From: an uncultured Erythrobacter sp.
GTDB taxonomy: Bacteria > Pseudomonadota > Alphaproteobacteria > Sphingomonadales > Sphingomonadaceae
Assembly (NCBI GenBank): GCA_913055155.1
Contig: CAJXJR010000010.1
Span: forward strand, 80,128 to 144,127
Length of the DNA stretch: 64,000 nt
Reading direction: 5' to 3'
In this document: positions 25,366 through 33,250 of the stretch, piece after piece
Numbering within the stretch: position 1 is the stretch's first letter
Layout: each line of letters begins with the position of its first letter
Notes under the pieces: model-generated
What the model was told of the DNA's origin: nothing
Database searches by the model: none
What the model saw: the letters and a program-made list of their open reading frames with translations, nothing else
Translations under genes and position numbers: made by a program

Positions 25366-26595
25366 TTACCGTTGCTTGCCGAAGACGCCGTCTGCTGCAA
25401 GCGCATCGAACATTGCGTCATCCATGCCCAGCACGCTCTTGCACACCTCGCGGTTGTCGTGCCCCATCAGCGGGGCGTGAACCATGCGCTGCATGCCTTC
25501 TCCCATGCCTATAGGCGTGCGCTGGTGGCCGAAAGTGCCGATGACCGGATGCGTGATCTCTTCCAGAAATCCGCGATGCTTAAGTTGCGGATCGTGGTCG
25601 ACAATTTCGGGCACGGTGCGCACGGTTCCTGCGGCAACGCCTGCGCCCTGAAGCAATTCCATAGAAGCATCGGCATCCTTGTCGAGCGTCCACTCGGCGA
25701 TGATTGCGTCCAGCGCATCCTCGTTCCGCTTGCGCGCGGCAAGCGTCGCGAACTTCGCATCCCCGGCAAGCTCGGGCCTCCCGATTGCCTTGCACAGCGC
25801 CGCGAATTCCGGTTCGTTCCACACCTCGATGGCGATCCAGCGATCTTCACCGCGGGCGGGATAGATATTGTGTGGGGCGGCGTCGGGATGCCGATTCCCG
25901 GTGCGGAAATTCTCCGGCTTGCCAGACAACGCGTCCGAGACGAGCGGCCACATCTGCTGCACCAGTACTTCCTGCATGGCGCCGTCGATCCAGCACCCCT
26001 CGCCCGTACGTTCGCGCCGGTCGAGCGCGCCGAGAATGCCGGTAACGAGAAAGAACGGCAGCACGCTGTCGCCATAGGTCAGGCCCGGCAACACCTCGCG
26101 CCCGTCGGGATGGCCGCTGGCGGCAATGCGTCCCGAACGGGCTGCGCCGGTCGCATCAACACCGGGAAACGAGGACATCGGGCCGCTCTGGCCGAAGATG
26201 CTGCCACTGGCGAGGATGATGCCGGGGTTGAGCTCGCGCAGGCGGTCGTAGCCAAAACCCATGCGCGTGATCGTGCCGGGAGAGAAATTCTCCACCACTA
26301 CATCTGCCTCGCGGATCAGGTCCTCGATGAACTTGCGGCCGCGCGAGTCCTTCAGTTCGGGCGTCAGGCTCTTCTTTGAGGTCGCGATCTGCGCGAACCA
26401 CTGCTTGTTGTCGAACGAGGCCGGATCGTCGTTCTTCACGATATCACGCGACCGCTCCATCGAGGGGCGGCTGTAGCTTTCGATCTTCCAGACCTCGGCA
26501 CCGAAATCGCCCAGCAGCTTCGTCGTCGTGTTGCCAACGATGGCCCAGGAGAAATCGACGATACGGATGCCGGCAAGAGGGCGGGTGTCGCTCAT
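25366..26595 (-). CDS. CaiB/BaiF family III CoA transferase
   Basis: The 409-aa protein has the family N-terminus (LAGIRIVDFSW, LGDFGAEVWKIES) and VVENFSPGTITRMG. The catalytic aspartate position is retained as D147 in FPGVDATGAARSG. Family III enzymes move CoA between carboxylates through an aspartyl-CoA anhydride. The start overlaps the preceding half-size CaiB gene by 4 bp (ATGA), so the two products probably make a heteromeric enzyme, as in BbsEF-type CoA transferases. It lies between a P450/CaiB block and a CoA ligase in the 29975->23481 operon, which suggests handling of a side-chain acid. Confidence 0.87.
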   Translation of the reverse strand: MSDTRPLAGIRIVDFSWAIVGNTTTKLLGDFGAEVWKIESYSRPSMERSRDIVKNDDPASFDNKQWFAQIATSKKSLTPELKDSRGRKFIEDLIREADVVVENFSPGTITRMGFGYDRLRELNPGIILASGSIFGQSGPMSSFPGVDATGAARSGRIAASGHPDGREVLPGLTYGDSVLPFFLVTGILGALDRRERTGEGCWIDGAMQEVLVQQMWPLVSDALSGKPENFRTGNRHPDAAPHNIYPARGEDRWIAIEVWNEPEFAALCKAIGRPELAGDAKFATLAARKRNEDALDAIIAEWTLDKDADASMELLQGAGVAAGTVRTVPEIVDHDPQLKHRGFLEEITHPVIGTFGHQRTPIGMGEGMQRMVHAPLMGHDNREVCKSVLGMDDAMFDALAADGVFGKQR

Positions 26596-27560
26596 GCCTC
26601 GTCCCTCGCAATGGCCTTGATGAAATAGCCGGGCTGCTTGCCGCTCTCACCCTGGGTAAAAAACCCCCGCGCGGCCAGTTGCACGTCTTCGGCCACGTCC
26701 TGCGGGCTGGAAACCGACATCAGCCGGATCTTGCGCGCCCGCGTCTTGGCGATGGCTTCCTCCTCGGTCATCGATGCGAGGAAGGCCGCCACGGTATCCA
26801 TGTCGTGCGAGGGCGCGGGCCGCTTGCCGGTTTCCTCCTCGATCCAGTCGTCCATCTGCTCGGCAGGCGGAGTGCCCGGCTTGCCTTCCATGTAGAAGGC
26901 CAACGCGTCCTTCAACGGCCACAGCACGCGGCTCGGGCCGTTGCCCATGTCGATGGCCTGGCCGTTACGGCCGGGTACCGTGTCGCCCAGCATGTGCTTC
27001 ACCAACGCCACGGTGGCGCGCCCGGCGCCCATTTCCTGCGCCGCGATATCGACCAGTTGCCCGCGCCCCGTCTTCCTGCGCGCAAATTCGGCCAGCATCG
27101 CACCGGCCGCGCCCGCACCGCAGGCATGAAAGAAGTTGGCATCGCCGGGCTCCCGCACCGGCGAGCCGTCCTTCTCACCCATCTGGTAGAGCGTGCCCGC
27201 CAGTGCCGCTGCCACCAGTTCGCCACCCTTGTAGCGGGCATAGGGACCGGACTGGCCGAAGGGCGTGATCGAAACCTGGATCAGGCCGGGATTGACCTGC
27301 GACAGTGCTTCGTAGCCAAGCCCCATCGCGGCCATATCGCCCGGCATGAAGGATTCCACCAGAATATCGGCCTTTGCCACCTGATCACGCAAGCTGTCGG
27401 GATCGGCCGACAACGCTTCACGCTCCAAGCGCGTCACACGGGCACCAAGCGATGCCAGAAACCGCGCACAGTCACGTGCAATCGGCGTGGAGACGTCGAT
27501 CACGTGAAGGTGCGAGAGCAGATCCTGCGCAACCGAATGCGATGCTGGCTGATCCGTCAT
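26592..27560 (-). CDS. Short CaiB/BaiF-like CoA transferase subunit
   Basis: The 322-aa protein is about 80 residues shorter than usual for the family. It keeps LHVIDVSTPIARDCARFLA, LGARVTRLE, LVESFMPGDMAAMGLGYE and FGQSGPYARYKGGELVAAA. Glutamate (E114) replaces the catalytic aspartate, and much of the C-terminal part is reduced. ATG 27560 overlaps the P450-E stop and its own stop overlaps the full-length CaiB start (both ATGA). A non-catalytic partner subunit is the likeliest role, by analogy with heteromeric family III enzymes. An independent enzyme is less likely. Confidence 0.78.
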   Translation of the reverse strand: MTDQPASHSVAQDLLSHLHVIDVSTPIARDCARFLASLGARVTRLEREALSADPDSLRDQVAKADILVESFMPGDMAAMGLGYEALSQVNPGLIQVSITPFGQSGPYARYKGGELVAAALAGTLYQMGEKDGSPVREPGDANFFHACGAGAAGAMLAEFARRKTGRGQLVDIAAQEMGAGRATVALVKHMLGDTVPGRNGQAIDMGNGPSRVLWPLKDALAFYMEGKPGTPPAEQMDDWIEEETGKRPAPSHDMDTVAAFLASMTEEEAIAKTRARKIRLMSVSSPQDVAEDVQLAARGFFTQGESGKQPGYFIKAIARDEA

Positions 27561-28777
27561 GCGGAGGCGTTCCGTCGGGCCATTTCCCAGGTGAAGGGCA
27601 GGGCCTTGTGGCTGTTGCCCGGATAACGCAGGCGGCGCAGCTCGACGCCGTCCTGCAGGCGGAAGCTCTTGGTGCGCTTGAGGATTTCCTCCAGCGCGAT
27701 GCGCACTTCCAGCTTGGCCAGCGGCATGCCGAGGCAGGTGTGCGGCCCGGTACCCCAGATCAGGTGGCGGTTCACCTTGCGATCGATGTCGATCTCGTCC
27801 GGGTTGTCGAACACTTCGGGGTCGCGATTGGCGGAGAGATACATCATGTGCAGAGTCTCGCCCGGGCACAGCGTGCGGCCGCCCATTTCGGTCTCTTCCT
27901 TGACGAAGCGCGGCATGGAAACGAGTGGCCCGTCGAAGCGCAGGATTTCCTCGCTTGCCTTGGGGATGATCGCCGGATCGGCCCGCAGGCGCTCCTGCAT
28001 CTCGGGATTCATGGCCAGGTGATAGAGCACGATGCTGATCGATGCGGTCGTGGTGCCGTGGCCGGCATGCAGCAGCAGGCGGAGGATGCCGGTAATGGTG
28101 GCATCGCCGAACGGCGCGCGCTCGTCTTCCTGCGCCAGCATCCAGCTGGTGATGTCCGCCTCAGGCTTCTTCCGGCGCTCGCGGACAACATCCATGATGT
28201 AGGCATCCCACTCGTTGTTGACCGCTTTTAGCGCTTCCAAGTCGTTGCGGATGCGCGCACGTTCGTTGGCTGTGGTCCAGGTCTTGATCTGCTGCCAATC
28301 CTCTGCCTTCCAGCCGATCAGCGCGCACAGGGACTGCACCGGATAGGGATCGGAATAGGCCTCCACCACGTCGCCCTCGCCCCTTGGCAGGAGGTCGTCG
28401 AGCAGCTTGGTCGCCAACTCGCGGCTGGCCGGTTCGAATTCCTTCATCGCCTTGTTGGAGAAATAGGGATTCATGATCTGGCGATAGGCCGTGTGCGCTG
28501 GCGCATCGAGGCGCAGCGGAATTGCCGGAGCCTCTCCATGCTCTTCCACATACTCATCGATTTCCTCCAGCGTGCCCACGCCGCTGCTGAACACCTTGGC
28601 GTTCTTGCTCGCCTCCACCACGTCGGCATAGCGGAAAGCCGACCAGCCGAGGAACTTGCTGTAGGCCACCGGGCATTTCTCGCGCATCTCCTGCGCGACT
28701 TCCAGCTGGTGGTCGATCTCGTATTCGCCGCGCGGAAACCAGTCTTCTTCGCGGTCGGGGGTCTTCTGCGTAGCCAT
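27557..28777 (-). CDS. Cytochrome P450 E
   Basis: The 406-aa soluble P450 has the haem loop WGTGPHTCLGMPLAKLEV (tryptophan in place of the first phenylalanine), ExxR (EILR) and the I-helix LLHAGHGTTTAS with the normal threonine. It is most like P450-F (38759). ATG 28777 is preferred because AGAGGA is 8 nt upstream; ATG 28783 would sit too close. It lies inside the CoA-transferase operon, 43 bp after the upstream CaiB gene and overlapping the next, so its product or substrate is probably linked to an acyl-CoA route. Confidence 0.9.
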   Translation of the reverse strand: MATQKTPDREEDWFPRGEYEIDHQLEVAQEMREKCPVAYSKFLGWSAFRYADVVEASKNAKVFSSGVGTLEEIDEYVEEHGEAPAIPLRLDAPAHTAYRQIMNPYFSNKAMKEFEPASRELATKLLDDLLPRGEGDVVEAYSDPYPVQSLCALIGWKAEDWQQIKTWTTANERARIRNDLEALKAVNNEWDAYIMDVVRERRKKPEADITSWMLAQEDERAPFGDATITGILRLLLHAGHGTTTASISIVLYHLAMNPEMQERLRADPAIIPKASEEILRFDGPLVSMPRFVKEETEMGGRTLCPGETLHMMYLSANRDPEVFDNPDEIDIDRKVNRHLIWGTGPHTCLGMPLAKLEVRIALEEILKRTKSFRLQDGVELRRLRYPGNSHKALPFTWEMARRNASA

Positions 28778-28820
28778 GGCCATTATCCTCTAGTTGAATT
28801 AATCAGGCGCGACGGAACCG

Positions 28821-29975
28821 TCAGGCTTCCGCCCCTTCAAGCAAGTGTTCCATACCGATCGAAGCGAGCACCTCGCGCGTGTCCGCTCCCGCACCATGTG
28901 CCGGCTGCGGATCGACCACGGGTGTATCCGACAAGTGCAGCGGAGAGCCGATGTGGCGAATGGTAGAACCGTTGGGTCCGGCCATTTCGGCCACCATGCC
29001 GCGCGCACGGTTGTGCGGGTCGGCCAGCGCTTCATCCAGTTGATAGACCAACGCATGCTGCGTGCCGGCCGCGCCCAGGATATCCAGCCATTCGCTGGCA
29101 TCGCGCGTCGCGAACACCGCGTCGAACTCGGCCCGCATCTGCTCCCACAAGGACTTGTCGTGCTGCTTGTCGATGTATTCCGGCTTGCCCAGCGCCTCGC
29201 AGAAAGCCTTCCAGTAGCGAGGCTCCATGTCGCTGCTGGCGATGAACCGGCCGTCGCGCGTTTTCCAGATGCCGCCATGCATGCCGTGAAACCCGCGCGG
29301 GGGAACCGGACGAATATCGGCGCTGCGCGACATGACCATGCCCAGCAGCGTCATTGCGCTGTCGGTCATCGCCGCATCCACCACTTGTCCGCGTCCGGTG
29401 GTGCCGCGTGCAGTCAGTGCCGCCATGATGGCAATCGCGGCATTGCTGCCGGTCAGCAAGTCAACGAACGGCACGCCGGCGAACATCGGCTTTTCGGTCG
29501 TTCCAAGACGATCGAGCAGGCCTGAGATCGCAAGGGCGATTGGCTCATGCCCGGGTCGCTGGGCATAGGGGCCGGTCTGCCCGCAGGCGGAAACAGAGCA
29601 ATAGACCAGCTTCGGGTTGCGAGCCATCATCGCCTCTGCACCAAAGCCGATATCGGCGATCACGCCCGGACGGAAATCCTCGCACAGCACATCTGCAGTG
29701 TCGATCAGCTTGTATGCTGCTTCGCGGTGCTCCGGGTCCGCAAGATCAAGCCGCACGTTCTTCTTGCCGCGCAGGAACACTTGCGCCGCATCGTAACGAG
29801 CGCGTTCTTCGTCGGAGAGTTCGCTTAGGCGGAACATAGCGTCGAACTTGGCCTGCTCGCGCGCGTTCTCTATGCGAATGACCTCGGCGCCAAGGTCAGC
29901 CAGCAGCCACGTAGCATACGGTCCAGGCAGGAATCTGCCAAAGTCGACAACACGTATGCCCTCAAGCGGTGCCAT
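28821..29975 (-). CDS. CaiB/BaiF-family protein, alpha-methylacyl-CoA-racemase-like
   Basis: The 384-aa protein has a clear family N-terminus (PLEGIRVVDFGRFLPGPYA, LLADLGAEVIRIE), LCEDFRPGVIADIGFG and GQTGPYAQRPGHEPIALAI. The H-D pair used for proton transfer in alpha-methylacyl-CoA racemases appears here as H143-E144. Racemase or CoA-transferase activity is therefore possible but with an altered acid. It is the first gene of the 29975->23481 operon, divergent from the dehydratase-like pair 2, with the shared operator at 30039. A racemase would fit degradation of a branched side chain. Confidence 0.82.
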   Translation of the reverse strand: MAPLEGIRVVDFGRFLPGPYATWLLADLGAEVIRIENAREQAKFDAMFRLSELSDEERARYDAAQVFLRGKKNVRLDLADPEHREAAYKLIDTADVLCEDFRPGVIADIGFGAEAMMARNPKLVYCSVSACGQTGPYAQRPGHEPIALAISGLLDRLGTTEKPMFAGVPFVDLLTGSNAAIAIMAALTARGTTGRGQVVDAAMTDSAMTLLGMVMSRSADIRPVPPRGFHGMHGGIWKTRDGRFIASSDMEPRYWKAFCEALGKPEYIDKQHDKSLWEQMRAEFDAVFATRDASEWLDILGAAGTQHALVYQLDEALADPHNRARGMVAEMAGPNGSTIRHIGSPLHLSDTPVVDPQPAHGAGADTREVLASIGMEHLLEGAEA

Positions 29976-30038
29976 GCCTTCATTCTCTCCGTACGCTTGC
30001 CTTTTGCGCGAATCTGCGCTTGTGGTTTTTGGCTAGAG

Positions 30039-30054
30039 CATACGGTAACGTATG
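30039..30054. promoter_or_regulatory. CATACG-type operator shared by two divergent operons
   Basis: CATACGGTAACGTATG is a perfect 6+6 bp inverted repeat in the 111-bp gap between the CaiB/P450/ligase operon (minus) and the dehydratase-like pair 2 (plus). One bound dimer could control both. Confidence 0.75.
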
Positions 30055-30086
30055 TCGAATCGAATGCAAGGTTTGAGAGGACGATT

Positions 30087-31178
30087 ATGGCTGGCAAGAG
30101 CACCGCGATGGAGGAAGCCCGCAAGCTGGCCGCTGCTGGAAAGCGCGTGGTGGCGATCATCGGCTGGCGCGTACCGACCGAACCTGTCCGCGCTGCAGGT
30201 CTCCGTCCCGTTCACATCGCGCCCGATCTTTCGCAGCCCACACCGGACGCCGACGAACTGCTTTCCGCCGAAGCGAAGCCCCCGCTGCGCGCCCTTATCC
30301 AGACGCTGGTGAGCGGCGACCTCGACTTTGCCGAACTCATCGTCTTCGCCCCGCCCTTCGCACCGGTATCGGTGCAACTGGAAGACCTTCGACGCATGGG
30401 CCTGCTGCGTGAGAGCGTACCGCCGACCTATTACTTCGAGACGATGATGCTGCGTGGGGAACGCCAGCGCCAATTCGCAATCGAACGCACGCGAGCGTTC
30501 GCCCGCCGCCTCGCCGCGCTGGATGGCCAGCCGATTCCGGGTAAAGCGCTGGAAGCGGAAGTTGTCGCTTCCAACGCAGTGCGTCGCAGTGCCCTGGCCC
30601 TGCTCGAAACCCGCGGCACCACCAGCGCCCCCAAGGGCAGCGCGGTGATGGATGCTCTGGGCGCGGGCGACTGGCTTGCCCCGGCCGACCATGTGGCCAC
30701 CATCGAAGGGCTTGGCGCACCGACAGGCAACGGCCCACGCCTGGTGCTTGTCAGCAGCAGCGTGCTGGGTAATTCACGCGTGCATGGCCTGGTGGAAGAA
30801 GCGGGCGCGAACATCGTGGCCGAGGATGACATCTATGGCTCGCATTTCGCCACCGAAGAGATTGCCGAAGGCACCGGCGACCCGCTGGAAGCCATCGGCA
30901 GCTTCATCCACGACAACCAGCCGATGCAGCGCACATCTCCACCTGAGCTGCGCCGCGCCTGGTATCACGAACAGCTGCGCCGCGCCGATGTCGACGGCGT
31001 GGTATTCTACGCCGAAGACCCGATCTGGGGGTGGGACGTACCCGCCATGCGCGCCGCTGCCGCAGCAGCAGGCAAACCCACCACCACATTGCTGTTGGAC
31101 GTGCAATTGAAGCCGGAAAAGGCGCTGGCGCAGCTATCCGAATTTGTCCGATCGCTGGCTGGGGAGACCAACGCATGA
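30087..31178 (+). CDS. Cysteine-free 2-hydroxyacyl-CoA dehydratase-like subunit, pair 2 (B-type)
   Basis: The 363-aa protein follows the HgdB/BcrB plan (VVAIIGWRVPTEPVRAAGLRP, LDFAELIVFAPPFAP, ANIVAEDDIYGSHFA, ADVDGVVFYAEDPIWGWD) but contains no cysteine at all. The first family cysteine (C before x-V-P-x-E) is replaced by G-W, so it cannot hold the usual [4Fe-4S] cluster through thiolates. ATG 30087 has GAGAGG upstream; the longer open frame crosses the operator at 30039. The stop overlaps the start of the 31175 gene (ATGA), implying a heterodimer. The reaction is unknown. It may bind acyl-CoA without reductive radical chemistry. Confidence 0.8.
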   Translation: MAGKSTAMEEARKLAAAGKRVVAIIGWRVPTEPVRAAGLRPVHIAPDLSQPTPDADELLSAEAKPPLRALIQTLVSGDLDFAELIVFAPPFAPVSVQLEDLRRMGLLRESVPPTYYFETMMLRGERQRQFAIERTRAFARRLAALDGQPIPGKALEAEVVASNAVRRSALALLETRGTTSAPKGSAVMDALGAGDWLAPADHVATIEGLGAPTGNGPRLVLVSSSVLGNSRVHGLVEEAGANIVAEDDIYGSHFATEEIAEGTGDPLEAIGSFIHDNQPMQRTSPPELRRAWYHEQLRRADVDGVVFYAEDPIWGWDVPAMRAAAAAAGKPTTTLLLDVQLKPEKALAQLSEFVRSLAGETNA

Positions 31179-32470
31179 GCACCACCGAAGCCAAGTCCGC
31201 CGCAGCTCGCAAGAAGCCGCGTTTCGAGCTGGAATGCTCCCCGCAAATCCGCGGCTATCAAAAGCAATGGTATGCCGACCTGCGCCAGCGGGTGGTCGAA
31301 GGCGGCGAGAAGTTCGCCCTGACCGAAGCCATGACGCCGCACGAGATTCTGGAAGCGATGGATATTCCCTTCGTTACCAACGAATGGTGGTCGGGCATCG
31401 TCACCGCGCACAGGCAGTCGCCCTATTACTTCGACCTGCTGGAGGAGAAGGGCTTTTCGCCCGGCCTTGAACGCTATTGTGCACTGTCGCTGGCGGGCGC
31501 GCTGGACAAGGGGGCCCATCCCGAACCCGCGTGGGGCGGGCTGCCGCAACCCTCGTTGTTCGTACAGGGCATGCCCGAGGCGACGCGCGTTGAGTTCGGG
31601 GAGCGAAACGCAATCGAACACGGCGTGCCCTTCATCTCGTTGTCGCCACCGCAGACCGGCCAGCCGATGCCGCTGCGCTGGTGGGAAGTTGCCCGTCACG
31701 GCTGGGAGGCGCTGTGCCCTACCTGGCAGCTGGATTACATGACCGACAAGTTCTGGGACATGATCCACCAGCTGGAGGACATTTTCGGTGCCGGGTTCGA
31801 CATGGACCGATTGCGCGAGGTGAACGGCATCTCGAACCAGCAGCAGGCCGTGTTCGAGGAAGTGCGCGACCTCATCATCACTGCGCCAAAGGCTCCTGTG
31901 GCACTGTCCGAAATGCTGGGCAATGTCATGGCGATCCAGTGGCAGCGCGGCACGCCCTGGGCGCTGGAAGCGGCGATCCAGCTGCGCGACGAGATCAAGG
32001 CGCGCGTCGATGCGGAAAAGTGGACCTGCCCGAACGAGAAGTATCGTTTCGCATGGGTCGGCCCGGGCCTGTGGCAGAACACCGCGTTCTATCGCATGTT
32101 CGAGGACAGCCACGGCGCCGTCTTCGTGCAGTCCATGTACATGTCGCTCGCGATCGACGGTTATCCACGATACGGCGCAGACCCCGTACGCGCGCTGGCC
32201 AGCCGCTATTGCGCTTTCGGCATCGGCACGCTCGACTGGCAGGCGCACGAGGCGCTGACGCATCGCTGCGACGGGATCGTGACGGTCAAATCCAGCGTCT
32301 CCGGCCTGCTGCGCAAGGTGCTGGCTGACGCCGACCTGCCGCTGCTGGTGCTCGATATCGACCTGGTCGATGCGCGCACCTGGGACGAAAAAGCCGTGCA
32401 GGAAGCCATGGGCCGCTTTATCGAGGACGAAGTCGAACCGCGCCGCCAACGCCGACTGGCTGGGGTCTGA
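31175..32470 (+). CDS. 2-hydroxyacyl-CoA dehydratase-like subunit, pair 2 (A-type)
   Basis: The 431-aa HgdA/BcrC-type protein has LEAMDIPFVTNEWW, a cysteine near the expected site (ERYCALSLAGAL), GLPQPSLFVQGMP (no cysteine where the second motif is expected), QWQRGTPWALEAA and HRCDGIVTVKSS near the end. Six cysteines are present, of which only one or two fall in family positions. GGGGAGA precedes the ATG within the preceding gene. The partner is the cysteine-free 30087 product, so at most one cluster per heterodimer is possible. No activase of the HgdC/BcrAD ATPase family lies in the window. Function is inferred only as acyl-CoA-related. Confidence 0.8.
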   Translation: MSTTEAKSAAARKKPRFELECSPQIRGYQKQWYADLRQRVVEGGEKFALTEAMTPHEILEAMDIPFVTNEWWSGIVTAHRQSPYYFDLLEEKGFSPGLERYCALSLAGALDKGAHPEPAWGGLPQPSLFVQGMPEATRVEFGERNAIEHGVPFISLSPPQTGQPMPLRWWEVARHGWEALCPTWQLDYMTDKFWDMIHQLEDIFGAGFDMDRLREVNGISNQQQAVFEEVRDLIITAPKAPVALSEMLGNVMAIQWQRGTPWALEAAIQLRDEIKARVDAEKWTCPNEKYRFAWVGPGLWQNTAFYRMFEDSHGAVFVQSMYMSLAIDGYPRYGADPVRALASRYCAFGIGTLDWQAHEALTHRCDGIVTVKSSVSGLLRKVLADADLPLLVLDIDLVDARTWDEKAVQEAMGRFIEDEVEPRRQRRLAGV

Positions 32471-32476
32471 CCCGGA

Positions 32477-33250
32477 TCAGAACTCGGCGCTGATTTCCAC
32501 GCGCCGCCGGGACGTTTCGGCAAGGCCATCGGCCCACATGTCATCGGGCACGGCCACCGGGTTGTAGGCCCAGTGCGTTTCGATGATGTCGGGATCGATG
32601 CCGTAATCGCGCAGCACCTCGAACATAAGTTGCGCCCGGCGCTGAGCCATTTCCGGCTTCTCCGCGATGACCTGCCCGGTTACCTCGGCAGGCTCGGTGA
32701 CGGCGTATCCGGTTATCACGATACGCTTCGGCTCGACCGCGCGCAGCCATGTCACCATCTGGTCGACCATCGAATCCGAGTGGTAGAAAGTGATGAAATC
32801 ACTGTCGAATTCGAAGAAGATCGACATCGTGCGATCAGTCAGCGGCCAGTCGGGGACGGTGCGCTCCTCGCTCGTCGGGCGAACATTGCGGACCGGCAGC
32901 GTGGGCCGCTCAAGCTCGTATCCCTCGGCTGGCAACATGTGGCGCGGGCAATGGCCGGGCAGCACCGATGTGCGCACCGGATCCAGCCGCACGCCGCCGC
33001 ACTGCTCCTCGCCATTGGCCACGCCTTCCACCAGCACCGGGTGGTTCCAGTCGGGCGGATAGACGTTGTTCGTCACGTCGTAGCGGATGCCGCTTTCGGG
33101 ATCGGTGGAAAGCCAGCAGCCGCCGCGCTTGCCATTGTCCACGTCGCGGAACACCGGGCAGGAGATGAAGCGCACTTCCTGCGCCTCCTGCGCGGAAGCA
33201 GCAGTCGATGCGACCATCCCGGCCAGCGCGAGTACAAGGCCTTTCATCAC
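32477..33250 (-). CDS. Secreted OmpA-domain protein, copy 4
   Basis: The 257-aa protein has a signal peptide (~1-20). The family block is CPVFRDVDNGKRGGCWL, CGGVRLDPVRTS and HCPRHMLPAEGYE. The OmpA-like C-terminal half has FFEFDSDFITFYHSDSMVD, RIVITGYAVTEPAE, RRAQLMFEVLRDYGID and the end TSRRRVEISAEF. The start ATG 33250 overlaps the CCP4 stop (ATGA). This cassette is the tail of the MFS/acyl-CoA dehydrogenase operon, not of a P450 operon, so the CCP/OmpA unit is a movable functional module. It is convergent with the 31175 gene, 6 bp apart. Confidence 0.77.
   Translation of the reverse strand: MMKGLVLALAGMVASTAASAQEAQEVRFISCPVFRDVDNGKRGGCWLSTDPESGIRYDVTNNVYPPDWNHPVLVEGVANGEEQCGGVRLDPVRTSVLPGHCPRHMLPAEGYELERPTLPVRNVRPTSEERTVPDWPLTDRTMSIFFEFDSDFITFYHSDSMVDQMVTWLRAVEPKRIVITGYAVTEPAEVTGQVIAEKPEMAQRRAQLMFEVLRDYGIDPDIIETHWAYNPVAVPDDMWADGLAETSRRRVEISAEF

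Noticed and set aside
29952..29965. CACGTATG sequence near the start of the 28821 gene
   Set aside because: It is a half-site inside coding sequence without a matching arm.
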